A DNA stretch of 64,000 nucleotides from JBMYYR01 sp965243605 (GTDB lineage: Bacteria > Bacteroidota > Bacteroidia > Flavobacteriales > CAJXXR01). The stretch covers positions 47,269 to 111,268 of the forward strand of contig CBDEVQ010000091.1 of NCBI GenBank assembly GCA_965243605.1, read 5' to 3'. A program made the position numbers and the translations under genes. Below, piece after piece: positions 1-9,332 of this stretch (positions within the stretch are counted from its first letter, which is position 1; each line of letters starts with the position of its first letter). The notes under the pieces were generated by a model. It did not search any database, was not told the DNA's origin, and saw only the letters and a list, made by a program, of their open reading frames with translations.

Positions 1-1
1 A

Positions 2-232
2 TTAAAATTTGATTATAGAACTAGAAGTAATGATAATGATGTAGGTCCAGATCTTAAATCAACAGATTATCAAGTCTTTCTATTTAATGAAAATCATTCT
101 ATTAGAACATTGATTTGTGAAACATTAGATAAAGATGAAGCAATAAAAGTAACCCATTTTTTAATTAACAAATTGGAGATTCAACACATTAAATATAACC
201 CACCTAAATCGGCTAGAAGAAGGAAACGATAA
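2..232 (+). CDS. C-terminal part of an unknown protein, paralogue of the next gene (cut by window edge)
   Basis: The frame is open from the window edge to a TAA at 230-232 and gives 76 residues. Its end (YNPPKSARRRKR) nearly repeats the end of the next protein (FNPPKSARRRK), and an internal stretch (VFLFNENHSIRTLI) matches VFILNEAHSKRKLI there. The two genes are therefore tandem duplicates 7 nt apart. The N-terminal part lies outside the window. I do not recognise the family. The very basic tail is the most conserved visible feature. Confidence 0.75.
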   Translation, partial: LKFDYRTRSNDNDVGPDLKSTDYQVFLFNENHSIRTLICETLDKDEAIKVTHFLINKLEIQHIKYNPPKSARRRKR

Positions 233-239
233 TTGATCT

Positions 240-791
240 ATGAAATATACATACGACTACGATTTGTTGAAACATATTCAAGGTGGGTTTGCATTCACTT
301 TCTTTTTAATTGGAGTTCCTTCTTTACAATTTTGGGCACTATATTTTTTTGATCCAGTCCATGGGGAATTATTCGACGTTATGGATATCTTCCAATTAGG
401 AAGCTTTATATTATCCCTAATAGTCTTTTGGTTTTTTCTAAAAACGCAAGGCTTATATATTAAAAATAATAATTTATTTTCAGCTGAATTTATACTTGGT
501 AAACCAATCCATAAAAAGAAAATTAATATTAAAAGCGCAACAGATGTGGCAGTGGTAAGATATATAAATAGACATCAACGGTATAACGAGCTTAATATGC
601 CAATTGATAAGTATTTTATGGATACCAAGTACAAAGTATTTATCCTAAATGAAGCACATTCCAAAAGAAAACTCATACATGAATCTGATGATAAATTTGC
701 AGCCGAAAAAATTGCTCAATTTATCCAAAATGGATTTCATCTTAAATTGACAGATTTTAATCCACCTAAATCAGCAAGGAGAAGAAAATAG
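240..791 (+). CDS. Unknown two-helix membrane protein with basic tail
   Basis: 183 residues. Two hydrophobic segments are visible, around residues 14-36 and 50-68, followed by a soluble C-terminal domain of about 110 residues ending in KSARRRK. The topology predicts an inner-membrane protein with a cytoplasmic domain, somewhat like small bacterial PH-type membrane proteins, but no motif proves this. It starts 7 nt after the stop of its upstream paralogue, so the two are probably cotranscribed. Function unknown; only the duplication and topology can be supported. Confidence 0.7.
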   Translation: MKYTYDYDLLKHIQGGFAFTFFLIGVPSLQFWALYFFDPVHGELFDVMDIFQLGSFILSLIVFWFFLKTQGLYIKNNNLFSAEFILGKPIHKKKINIKSATDVAVVRYINRHQRYNELNMPIDKYFMDTKYKVFILNEAHSKRKLIHESDDKFAAEKIAQFIQNGFHLKLTDFNPPKSARRRK

Positions 792-896
792 TATTATTCT
801 AAAATGAATTAGTTTAAACGTTCGTATACAACACATGAAAAATCTAGGAAATAGAATAAATTACCGTTATTTGTCAAATAATTAGAATTAAACATA

Positions 897-1484
897 ATGA
901 AAAAATCACTCCTAATATTTATCCTTTTGTTGACAAGTATATCCGCTTTTTCTCAAATAGATTCAATATCTTTTGGTGTATCTATTCAAGCATCTAATAA
1001 TACATTAATGCTGGCTAATGGAAATGTCCAAACTAATGTAGGACGAAAAAGCTATGGAAAAGACGCAACAGGATATAAAAGTAATGTTTCCTTCGGTATA
1101 TTTTCAACCATTTATTACCGAGACAAGAAGAATATAGGTTTAGAATTTATTTATAATACTTGTAATTCAAAAGATATTTCATCACTAGAATATACGACAA
1201 TTAATTTTGCAACGTATTTAAATTATAATCTAGTAAGTATTCATGAAGATTTTTTTGTTGATGCAGGATTTGGATTTGGATTTATCGTCGAAAGTCCAAG
1301 TTTTAGACCTGAAAATCAACATAACGTTGATGTATTTCTTAAACTTGGATGTTCATACGAAATTGAAAAAGGAATATTTCTTGAATTAGGTGGTTTCCCA
1401 TCTGTTACTGAAGTTTCAAAGAATTATTTAACGAGAAGAAGATATTACTTTGGTGTAAAAATTTCTTTAGATTCAATTCTTTAG
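897..1484 (+). CDS. Exported protein, probable small outer-membrane beta-barrel
   Basis: 195 residues beginning with a clear signal peptide (MKKSLLIFILLLTSISAFSQ), cleaved after the AFSQ region as is usual in Bacteroidota. The mature part is rich in alternating hydrophobic and aromatic strands with glycine turns (for example GFGFGFIVESP and YYFGVKISL at the end), the pattern of an eight-stranded PorT/OmpA-like barrel. No catalytic motif is visible. The barrel assignment is an inference from composition and the aromatic final strand. Confidence 0.6.
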   Translation: MKKSLLIFILLLTSISAFSQIDSISFGVSIQASNNTLMLANGNVQTNVGRKSYGKDATGYKSNVSFGIFSTIYYRDKKNIGLEFIYNTCNSKDISSLEYTTINFATYLNYNLVSIHEDFFVDAGFGFGFIVESPSFRPENQHNVDVFLKLGCSYEIEKGIFLELGGFPSVTEVSKNYLTRRRYYFGVKISLDSIL

Positions 1485-1497
1485 CCTTTACACTATT

Positions 1498-3150
1498 CTA
1501 GAACATCCATTTAAAATAATATGTCTGTAATACATTCATTTTAGATTGATATACAGAAATTTCCTTCACTAAAGCGAAATCTGAGTATTTATACTGATAT
1601 TCAGTAAATTTCCCTGAATAACGATGGATGACTTCATTTAAATGGTTATCCTTATTATAATGATATAATGTAAACTCACTGTTACCTTTCCAGTGTTGAG
1701 CAATATAGCCTTCCATATTATAAATATAAGTTTGCTCGCCTATTATAGAAGGCCTATTGTTTTTATAGATATAAGACTCTTGTATTTTGCTATAAGCATT
1801 GCTGTAAATCCACCCATTGGAATTTTTCTCGTAAAAACTAACAGTTAAATGATTTTTTTGGCTTGTATCAAATATTGAATATGGAAATGCAACAATTATG
1901 TTTTTAAAATACACACAACGTTTAATGTCAATATTCTCTTCAATGCTATAATACGCCAATTTATTATTGTGGTTATCATACTTGGTAATCCATGATTTCT
2001 GTTTTTGTTTGGTGTTTTTAAATCGAGTAATATAACCTTCACATCTATTATTTGTCCATAATATAGAATCTACTAACCCATTGGTATCATTTGAGTTTTG
2101 AATTCGTTTTATCAAGAATCCATCATCATAAACGTAACTACTTTTAAGCGACTGTTTACTGTTTGAATTTTGATTATTACTTATTTCAAGTTGTTTAATG
2201 TCTTTATCACTAACTTTCAAAAGATCTAAATTATAACATAAGAAATCCTTCTGTATTGAAGGTATAGTAAACCTTGAGCTAAAATTATAAATAGGGGTGT
2301 GTTTTATTTCATTTACAGTTGACTTTGGAATACCAAAAAACTTCATGCAATCTTTAGGTAGTTCATTGAGGTCTAAATGTATTTGAATAGGAATAAACTG
2401 TTCCTTTTTTTTAGATACAAAAGCCTCTTTTAATCGAATCATCAATCCTGCACCTGTCCAATATAAATCTAGAGTGTTTAAATCTTGAGATTGTATAATG
2501 GTCGTAACGTTTTCATATAACCCGTTATAAGATTCATTTGTATCTATTTTAATACCATATTTTGTAAATAAAGATTTATGCCCATCTATTGCTAAAGAAG
2601 GTAGAAGATTATCCCATTTTTTTTGAATGGCCTTAAACAGATTTTTGCTGTTTATTTTCTGTTTAACATTGTTTAAATCACTAATATGCTCTGTTTTGAT
2701 ATTATAAGAGTAGTACATTTTAATATACTTCAGTTCCTTATATCCTTCAGAAGTACGAAAGCCTAACGTATGTTGAAAATAAATCTCATGATTCAAATAG
2801 GAGATGGGGTCTAATTGAATAGTATTAATAATAAATTCATTATTTACTCTTTCATGTCTATTTAATGAATCCATCACGCCCTTGTCATAATTTTTTAATA
2901 TATCATTAATGGTATCGTTTTCATAAAACGATTGAAAGTAAGATTTTAACGCATGGTTTTTATTGGAATCTAACGTTGAATCTATTAGCCTAAAATTAAC
3001 AAATTGCTTATTTCCTAATTGAATAGACTCGTGTATAGAAGCTGGCTTAAAATACAAACGCTCTCCAGATATAACATCAATTAAAAATGAATTCTGACCA
3101 AAGCCTACTAAACTTTGTAGCATTAAAATAAGAGTTAATATATTTTTCAT
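1498..3150 (-). CDS. Large exported protein of unknown function with tyrosine-rich C-terminal repeats
   Basis: 550 residues with an N-terminal signal peptide (MKNILTLILMLQSLVGFGQ). The N-terminal two thirds resemble no family I know. The last 200 or so residues carry irregular Y-rich units (WITKYDNHNNKLAYY, LYHYNKDNHLNEVIHRY, YQYKYSDFALVKEI) that resemble the YD/RHS-like or toxin-antitoxin YwqK-like beta repeats seen in many exported Bacteroidota proteins. It converges on the upstream barrel gene with a 13-nt gap and has no neighbour on its own strand. Role unknown. Confidence 0.6.
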   Translation of the reverse strand: MKNILTLILMLQSLVGFGQNSFLIDVISGERLYFKPASIHESIQLGNKQFVNFRLIDSTLDSNKNHALKSYFQSFYENDTINDILKNYDKGVMDSLNRHERVNNEFIINTIQLDPISYLNHEIYFQHTLGFRTSEGYKELKYIKMYYSYNIKTEHISDLNNVKQKINSKNLFKAIQKKWDNLLPSLAIDGHKSLFTKYGIKIDTNESYNGLYENVTTIIQSQDLNTLDLYWTGAGLMIRLKEAFVSKKKEQFIPIQIHLDLNELPKDCMKFFGIPKSTVNEIKHTPIYNFSSRFTIPSIQKDFLCYNLDLLKVSDKDIKQLEISNNQNSNSKQSLKSSYVYDDGFLIKRIQNSNDTNGLVDSILWTNNRCEGYITRFKNTKQKQKSWITKYDNHNNKLAYYSIEENIDIKRCVYFKNIIVAFPYSIFDTSQKNHLTVSFYEKNSNGWIYSNAYSKIQESYIYKNNRPSIIGEQTYIYNMEGYIAQHWKGNSEFTLYHYNKDNHLNEVIHRYSGKFTEYQYKYSDFALVKEISVYQSKMNVLQTYYFKWMF

Positions 3151-3398
3151 TAGTCTGTAATTATAAATTCAACATAAATATATCGAAAAACGTATGCATT
3201 ATTATTAGGGTAATCGTGAGTGAATTTCCGAATTCGATCATGTCATGTTAGTCGTATTCATCATTCAAATACTATTGAACAAATGTAATTTATAATCGGT
3301 AAACTATGTATGCCAACACTAAGGAAATACGTGCAACTATTAGAATAAATCTTCGAAAGGTTACTCAAATAAAATTCTATAATACATAAACACGAAAA

Positions 3399-4055
3399 CT
3401 AGAGTCCATGTTTATGTATATATTCAGAGATATGTTGTGGCAATTCACACGTATTATCCTTTTCTTGTATAGGATCTAATGCAACTGTTTTTATTGGAAT
3501 TATTCCAGCCCATGTTTCATAATTAGCATCAGAAACTTCATCAACCACACCGGTATCCCTTATTTTGGCTGAGGCATTTTCTATAGCAAACTCAACAACT
3601 AGAGTTCTTTCAATTTCAGCTTCTGTAATTGGTCTTAACGTTTCCCATCTATTATCAATCATTAGATTGATCATTTGTTCAAATGCTTCTACTTTAATAA
3701 TAGGATCGGTTATCAATTTTACAGAACCAAATAAGGATACAGACCTGTAATTTACAGAATGGTGTAGTCCAGATTTAGCTAAGACCAATCCATCAAGATG
3801 AGTAATATTAATCGAAATTCTTTTTTGATTGATTATAGACAAAAGCATTCTATTGGTCTTAGAACCGTGTAAATACAGTTTATTATCAATAATTCCATAT
3901 GCCATAGGTAAACTCATAGGCATGTTGTCAACAATAAAACTCACATGGGCTATAAATCCATCTTTAATGATATCAAATATTTGTTTTTTATCATAGGTTC
4001 CACGATTTGTTCCCCGTCTAATTCTATTTTCCTCCGTTCGTTTATATGTGCTCAT
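3399..4055 (-). CDS. Pyridoxamine 5'-phosphate oxidase-like flavin-binding protein
   Basis: 218 residues with the split-barrel fold signature of the PNPOx-like family: an early ISINITHLDG/VSFIVDNMPMSLPMAYGI strand pattern, LYLHGSKTNRML (typical of FMN phosphate binding) and a VNYRSVSLFGSVKLI strand. Members bind FMN, F420 or heme and are often annotated as 5-nitroimidazole resistance (Nim) proteins. It is divergent from a MocR-type regulator 80 nt away, the usual arrangement for a regulator and its target. The exact substrate cannot be read from sequence; true pyridoxamine phosphate oxidase is less likely. Confidence 0.8.
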   Translation of the reverse strand: MSTYKRTEENRIRRGTNRGTYDKKQIFDIIKDGFIAHVSFIVDNMPMSLPMAYGIIDNKLYLHGSKTNRMLLSIINQKRISINITHLDGLVLAKSGLHHSVNYRSVSLFGSVKLITDPIIKVEAFEQMINLMIDNRWETLRPITEAEIERTLVVEFAIENASAKIRDTGVVDEVSDANYETWAGIIPIKTVALDPIQEKDNTCELPQHISEYIHKHGL

Positions 4056-4067
4056 TGCTTAAATGTT

Positions 4068-4119
4068 TATTCAAAAGTATTAGATTTATGGATGCTTTTA
4101 AACATCCAGTTTTTGAATA
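4068..4119. promoter_or_regulatory. Candidate MocR operator in the divergent intergenic region
   Basis: The inverted pair TATTCAAAA (4068-4076) and TTTTGAATA (4111-4119) encloses a second inverted pair, GGATG (4090-4094) and CATCC (4103-4107). They fill most of the 80-nt gap between the flavin-protein gene and the MocR gene. MocR regulators commonly bind such repeats between themselves and a divergent target. Binding is inferred. Confidence 0.45.
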
Positions 4120-4135
4120 CTAAATAGTCCAGATT

Positions 4136-5605
4136 ATGTTGCCATTTAAAACTTTAATTACATTAGATAGAACGAGTAGTCAAGCCTTGTATCAACAATT
4201 GGCGCATGAGCTAATTAAATTAATTAATACGGGTGTATTAAATGCCGGGGTTAAATTACCGTCTAGTCGAATAATGTCCGAAATATTGAACGTGCATCGT
4301 AAAACCATTGTATCTGGTTATGAAGAACTCATATTACAAGGGTGGTTGGAAACAATTCCTCAAAAAGGAACATATGTGAATAACAATCTACCAAAATTAA
4401 AATCCATTATCCCAAAAGAACTTGTATCGCATTATAAAGATACAGCTGGTTTTCAATTTAATAAAAAAATAAGTTTAGAGGTTTCGAATACACATTTAGA
4501 TACAATGTATATTAATGATGGTATTCCAGATGTGAGATTAGCGCCAACCAAACAAATTGGTCAATTATTTAAAGAGGCCTCAAATACGATGACCTTAAAA
4601 CCACACTTAGGTTATGAATCTCCATTAGGGACATTAAAGCTAAGACAAACTTTAACATCTTACCTAAATAATACACGAGGTATAAAATTTGAGACAGAAC
4701 ATATTTTAACGACTCGAGGAAGCCAAATGGGAATATATCTTTCGGCCAAAGCCTTATTAAACCCTGGCGATAACATTATTGTTGGAGAAACAAATTACAA
4801 TTCTGCTGATTTAACGTTTGAGTCATTTGGTGCCCTATTAAAACGAGTGAAAGTTGACGAATATGGTATCGTAACAGATGATATTGAAGCGCTTTGCAAA
4901 ATGCATAAAATTAAGGCTGTTTATGTCACATCTCATCATCATCATCCAACAACCGTTACACTTTCTGCTGATAGACGACTTCACCTATTAAATCTGGCAC
5001 AACACTATAATTTTGCTATAATAGAAGACGATTATGATTACGATTTCCATTACAAAAGAGCGCCCATTTTACCATTAGCAGCTTACGATACCCATGGAAA
5101 TGTAATTTACATTGGTTCGTTTTGTAAAACCGTTGCTCCTGGATATAGAATTGGCTACCTAATAGCCTCAAAAGATTTTGTAAAGTCCTGTTCTAATTAT
5201 AGACGATCGATTGATCGACAAGGGGACTTAATATTAGAATATGCCTTTTCATATTTTATTGAACGTGGGGAGCTAACAAAACATATTAATAAGGTTATGA
5301 AAATTTATGAAGAACGTAGAACGTATTTTTGCGAGCAACTACAGCGTTTAAGTTCCTATATTAATTTTGTATACCCGACTGGTGGTATGGCCGCTTGGGT
5401 AACTTTAAAATCACCATTAACATGGGAGAAATTATCTCAAAACTCTAATCAATTTGGACTACAAATAGGAGATTGGAAAAAGTATGATTATGAGAATACC
5501 AGGCATGAATCAATTCGGATAGGATTTGCAAATTTTACAAGAGATGAAATTACAGAATTCGTTAATCGTTTGGAACAATTATTTGAGAACCATACAAGTA
5601 TTTAA
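4136..5605 (+). CDS. pdxR: MocR-type GntR regulator with aminotransferase domain (PdxR-like)
   Basis: 489 residues. Residues about 1-75 form a GntR winged helix-turn-helix (ALYQQLAHELIKLINTGVLNAGVKLPSSR then MSEILNVHRKTIVSGYEEL). The rest is a fold-type I aminotransferase-like domain with a conserved EDDYDYDFHY segment and the PLP-lysine motif SFCKTVAPGYRIGY. MocR proteins use PLP as a ligand rather than catalysing transamination. It reads away from the PNPOx-like gene, which it probably controls. The name pdxR is by similarity of architecture; control of vitamin B6 synthesis itself is not shown here because no pdx synthase gene is nearby. Confidence 0.85.
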   Translation: MLPFKTLITLDRTSSQALYQQLAHELIKLINTGVLNAGVKLPSSRIMSEILNVHRKTIVSGYEELILQGWLETIPQKGTYVNNNLPKLKSIIPKELVSHYKDTAGFQFNKKISLEVSNTHLDTMYINDGIPDVRLAPTKQIGQLFKEASNTMTLKPHLGYESPLGTLKLRQTLTSYLNNTRGIKFETEHILTTRGSQMGIYLSAKALLNPGDNIIVGETNYNSADLTFESFGALLKRVKVDEYGIVTDDIEALCKMHKIKAVYVTSHHHHPTTVTLSADRRLHLLNLAQHYNFAIIEDDYDYDFHYKRAPILPLAAYDTHGNVIYIGSFCKTVAPGYRIGYLIASKDFVKSCSNYRRSIDRQGDLILEYAFSYFIERGELTKHINKVMKIYEERRTYFCEQLQRLSSYINFVYPTGGMAAWVTLKSPLTWEKLSQNSNQFGLQIGDWKKYDYENTRHESIRIGFANFTRDEITEFVNRLEQLFENHTSI

Positions 5606-5756
5606 TTCATATGTAATTTCAGAAGTTATTATTATTTACAACCCTACTTTCAGATGAGGAACGTTCTACTTTATACGAATATTTAGGTTGTAAGTCTAGT
5701 GAATAGGAATTGATAACTATCACATAATATTTAAGGAAATTACATGAATAAGTTGT

Positions 5757-5764
5757 TATATTTG
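5757..5764 (+). promoter_or_regulatory. -7 promoter element for proC
   Basis: TATATTTG matches the Bacteroidota -7 consensus TAnnTTTG exactly. It ends 22 nt before the proC ATG, leaving a short leader. No good -33 TTTG was found, so the call rests on the -7 box and position. Confidence 0.5.
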
Positions 5765-5786
5765 AAAGAAATAGACAACATTAAAA

Positions 5787-6581
5787 ATGACGAAAAAGAA
5801 AATAGCAATAATTGGTTGTGGGAACCTAGGACTTTCTATACTAAACGGGTTATTATCTCATGAATCCATATCTGCAAATCAAATCATTGCTACAAGAAGA
5901 AATGTAGTTTTGTTAGACGAATATAAATCATTAGGGATACAAATAACGAATAATAATATTCATGCAGTACAGAACTCAGATATATTAATATTTGCGTTAA
6001 AACCATATAAAATTCTGGAGGTAATAGAATCTTTGAATCCATATTTGGATACAAATAAACATATCTTAATCTCATTAGCAACGGGGGTTTCAGTTCAACA
6101 AATTGAACATATAACGCCACAGAATTTACCCGTTTTTAGAGCTATGCCAAATACGGCTGCTGATGTACAAATGTCTTTAACTTGTATTTGTTCAAATTCT
6201 GATCGTCAAGATATACAAGATGAAGTTTTACAGTGTTTTAATACCATAGGAAATTCTATTATTATTAATGAAGATCTTATGGATTCAGCAACTGTACTAG
6301 GTGCTTGTGGTATCGCATACGTATTACGATTTATAAGAGGTATGATACAAGGTGGAATAGAGATAGGTTTTGACTCAAAAACGGCTACTGAAATTGTTAC
6401 ACATACCGTGAAAGGAGCTGCCGAATTGTTAATTAAAAATCAAAACCATCCAGAATTTGAAATTGATAAAGTAACCACCCCAAAAGGATGTACCATTACT
6501 GGATTAAATGAAATGGAACATAACGGATTTAGTTCTGCTCTAATTAAAGGAATTGTGGCATCCTATGATAAAATAGATTAA
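5787..6581 (+). CDS. proC: Pyrroline-5-carboxylate reductase
   Basis: 264 residues, the usual length for ProC. It has an N-terminal NAD(P) Rossmann motif (IAIIGCGNLGLSIL), the family block FRAMPNTAADVQ near residue 120, and the C-terminal block VTTPKGCTITGLNEME that corresponds to the VxSPxGTT active-site region. It reduces 1-pyrroline-5-carboxylate to proline in the cytoplasm, the last step of proline synthesis. It stands alone with its own promoter, between the MocR gene and the aromatic amino acid hydroxylase. T is replaced by C in the PKGCT motif compared with the common PGGTT. Confidence 0.93.
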   Translation: MTKKKIAIIGCGNLGLSILNGLLSHESISANQIIATRRNVVLLDEYKSLGIQITNNNIHAVQNSDILIFALKPYKILEVIESLNPYLDTNKHILISLATGVSVQQIEHITPQNLPVFRAMPNTAADVQMSLTCICSNSDRQDIQDEVLQCFNTIGNSIIINEDLMDSATVLGACGIAYVLRFIRGMIQGGIEIGFDSKTATEIVTHTVKGAAELLIKNQNHPEFEIDKVTTPKGCTITGLNEMEHNGFSSALIKGIVASYDKID

Positions 6582-6616
6582 TCTTATTAAAGGTTAGAAG
6601 TTGATTTTAATGTACC

Positions 6617-6652
6617 TTGCTACACTTTAATTATTCATATAGAATGTAGCAA
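6617..6652 (+). promoter_or_regulatory. Inverted repeat just upstream of the aromatic amino acid hydroxylase
   Basis: TTGCTACA (6617-6624) and TGTAGCAA (6645-6652) are exact inverted copies with a 20-nt spacer. The right arm ends 4 nt before the ATG at 6657. It could be an operator or, if transcribed, a leader hairpin that covers the translation start. Confidence 0.45.
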
Positions 6653-6656
6653 AAAC

Positions 6657-8408
6657 ATGAGCACAAAAGTAGAGTTTGAAAGCAATACATTAATTGATCA
6701 ATTGCCTTCATATTTAAAGCAGTTTATTAAACCTCAAGATTATAATTCGTATTCGCCAATAAATCAGGCTGTGTGGCGATACGTAATGAGAAAAAATTTA
6801 CGATATCTGTCTTTAAACGCTCATGAATCCTATCTTATTGGTTTAAAGAAAACGGGTATACAAGTGGATGAAATTCCAAGTATGTATGGAATGAACCGTA
6901 TATTAAAAGAAATAGGATGGGCCGCCGTAGCTGTTGATGGTTTTATTCCTCCGAATGCATTTATGGAATTTCAGGCCCATAAGGTGCTGGTTATTGCTTC
7001 GGATATTAGACAATTGGAAAATATTGAATATACGCCTGCCCCAGATATTATTCATGAAGCAGCTGGACATGCCCCAATAATTGCAAATCCAGATTATGCT
7101 GAGTATTTAAGACGACTAGGGGATATTGGTGCCAAGGCAATTTTGTCTAATTACGACATGGAATTGTATGAAGCAGTTAGAAAGATTTCGATTCTAAAAG
7201 AAGCCGATCATGTAGAAGTCCAAGATCTTAAAGATGCTGAAGAAGAACTTGATCGTCTTCAAAATATGGATGTAGAATACTCCGAAATGGCATTAATTAG
7301 GAATTTACAATGGTGGAGTGTTGAATATGGATTAGTAGGAACCTTGGATAACCCAAAGATATATGGTGCAGGATTGTTATCATCGATTGGAGAGAGTAAA
7401 TGGTGCATGAAGGATGAGGTAAAGAAAATACCATATTCTATAGATGCTGCATATCAATCTTTTGACATAACTAAACCACAACCTCAATTATATGTAACGC
7501 CAGATTTCTCACTCTTAATGCAAGTTTTAGAAGAATTTTCGAATAAGATGAGTATTCGTAAAGGTGGATATAGAGGGTTGCAAAAACTAATCGATTCCAA
7601 ACTCGTTGGAACCATAGAATTAAGTACAGGATTACAAGTATCTGGTAAGTTTACCCGTATGATACTGAATGAAGATAATGAGGTCATTTTCTTTAAAACC
7701 GATGGACCAACAGCTTTAGCTTATAGAGAAAAGGAATTGATAGGGCATGGAATATCAGCTCATCCACATGGATTTAGTTCTCCAATTGGAAAACTTAAAA
7801 ACATTAATTTGGCTATAGAGGATATGGGCCCAAGAGATTTAAAAGCCTATAATTTTTACGATGGTGAATGGTTATCATTTGAATTTGAAAGTGGAATTTT
7901 AGTAGAAGGATTAAACGTTACTGGGATACGTAATATTCGAGGTCGATTAATGGTTATACAGTTAGAGCGTTGTACTGTAAGTTACAAAGGAGAAATCTTA
8001 TTTAAGCCCGAATATGGAGTTTATGACTTAGCAGTAGGTAAAGATGTTATTTCAGCATTTGCTGGGGCGGCTGATCACCGATCATTCCCAAATTTATACC
8101 ATGCCTCTAAAACAACCACTGTTAAACCTAAATTCTCAGAAAAATCTGAGATACTTAATGGTTATTATTCTACAATAAGACACATGAGAGACAATGAGGA
8201 TACAGATGTAGAACAGTTAACTAAGCTCTTTTACTTGCTTAAAACAGATTATCCATCTGAATGGTTATTACCCTTAGAGATTTACGAATTAACAACAGAT
8301 AAAGTATTAGCTAAAGATCTTCGTATATATCTAATACAATTAGCTAACAACAATAAAAAGGCTTCAACTTTAATTACGGAAGGCCTAGAGTTGATTGACA
8401 CACAATAG
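6657..8408 (+). CDS. phhA: Aromatic amino acid hydroxylase (phenylalanine 4-monooxygenase type) with long C-terminal extension
   Basis: 583 residues. The biopterin-dependent catalytic domain occupies about residues 10-310. The non-heme iron ligands are visible as H133 and H138 (in IHEAAGHAP) and E223 (in WWSVEYGL), the His-His-Glu facial triad of phenylalanine, tyrosine and tryptophan hydroxylases. The expected reaction is phenylalanine to tyrosine with tetrahydropterin and O2. Stand-alone bacterial enzymes are about 260-300 residues; here about 270 further residues follow, of unknown role. No pterin-recycling gene (phhB) is adjacent. An insertion sequence sits 6 nt after the stop. Confidence 0.88.
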   Translation: MSTKVEFESNTLIDQLPSYLKQFIKPQDYNSYSPINQAVWRYVMRKNLRYLSLNAHESYLIGLKKTGIQVDEIPSMYGMNRILKEIGWAAVAVDGFIPPNAFMEFQAHKVLVIASDIRQLENIEYTPAPDIIHEAAGHAPIIANPDYAEYLRRLGDIGAKAILSNYDMELYEAVRKISILKEADHVEVQDLKDAEEELDRLQNMDVEYSEMALIRNLQWWSVEYGLVGTLDNPKIYGAGLLSSIGESKWCMKDEVKKIPYSIDAAYQSFDITKPQPQLYVTPDFSLLMQVLEEFSNKMSIRKGGYRGLQKLIDSKLVGTIELSTGLQVSGKFTRMILNEDNEVIFFKTDGPTALAYREKELIGHGISAHPHGFSSPIGKLKNINLAIEDMGPRDLKAYNFYDGEWLSFEFESGILVEGLNVTGIRNIRGRLMVIQLERCTVSYKGEILFKPEYGVYDLAVGKDVISAFAGAADHRSFPNLYHASKTTTVKPKFSEKSEILNGYYSTIRHMRDNEDTDVEQLTKLFYLLKTDYPSEWLLPLEIYELTTDKVLAKDLRIYLIQLANNNKKASTLITEGLELIDTQ

Positions 8409-8414
8409 AATTTT

Positions 8415-8440
8415 TGTCTCGTCCTAAATAACCGTTACAG
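8415..8440. repeat. Left terminal inverted repeat of the first IS
   Basis: TGTCTCGTCCTAAATAACCG begins at 8415, directly after the TTT flank. It pairs with the right repeat at 9781-9805 with five mismatches in 25. Confidence 0.9.
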
Positions 8441-8467
8441 GTTTTAAGCGAATATACTTAATTTATT

Positions 8468-8499
8468 AAACAGTGTTGATAATATTATCAACACTGTTT
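8468..8499 (+). terminator. 32-bp perfect palindrome at the IS end, acting as a terminator for rightward transcription
   Basis: Sixteen-base arms (AAACAGTGTTGATAAT and its exact reverse complement) are followed on the + strand by TTTTGTTTTTA. The palindrome overlaps the OrfB stop codon. Read rightward it would end transcripts from the upstream hydroxylase before they enter the IS in antisense; it may also shield the transposase from outside transcription. Confidence 0.7.
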
Positions 8500-9332
8500 T
8501 TGTTTTTATAAGTTCTGATTTTAATTTCTCTTTGACGATGCATCTGTTTTGGAGTGAGCATGTAACAGGAGTAATGAGGTCTAATATCATTATATATTCT
8601 TACGCTGTCTTTGACTAATCGTTTCATAATACTGATGGGTATTTTCCGGTCATAGCCCAAAAACTCTTGCTTTATAATTCCATTTATTCTTTCAGCAACA
8701 GCGTTAGCATATGGATCGTAGGATTCTGTCATGCTGCATTTTATATTCCTTTTCCCTAATAGTTTCTGGTAATCATCGCTGCAATATTGAAGCCCTCGAT
8801 CCGAGTGATGAATAAGCTCTTCCTTTTTATACAGTCTAGATTTAACGGCCATGGATAAGGCTCTTAAAGAGCTTGCTGTACAGAGACTGTTAGACACGTC
8901 ATAGCCAACGATTTTTTTTGGAATAAGCATCGGTAATCAGAGCTAGATACATTGGATTTTCGTGATTCCCAATATAGGTTATATCAGACACCCAAACTTG
9001 TTCTGGATGAACTATAGAAAGTTGAGCCACAATATTCTTGTGCTTACGAAAACGATGATGTGAATCGGTTGTGATATGGTAAGATCGTTTTGGAATGATC
9101 TGCATATGATTTGCTTTTAAAATTGAAAATAACTTGTCCCTTCCTACTCCCAGTTCCCTCAAACTATCTTGAAGAATATAATAGAGTTTACGTGTTCCAA
9201 TACGCGGCATTTGTACACGAACAGCCTTCACTAGATCAACGACCTGTTGGGCTATTTGCTTTCGGTTGTGCATTGATTGAAGGGAGCGATAATAAACCTG
9301 TCTACTTACCCCGAGTAATCTACAGGTAGCGG

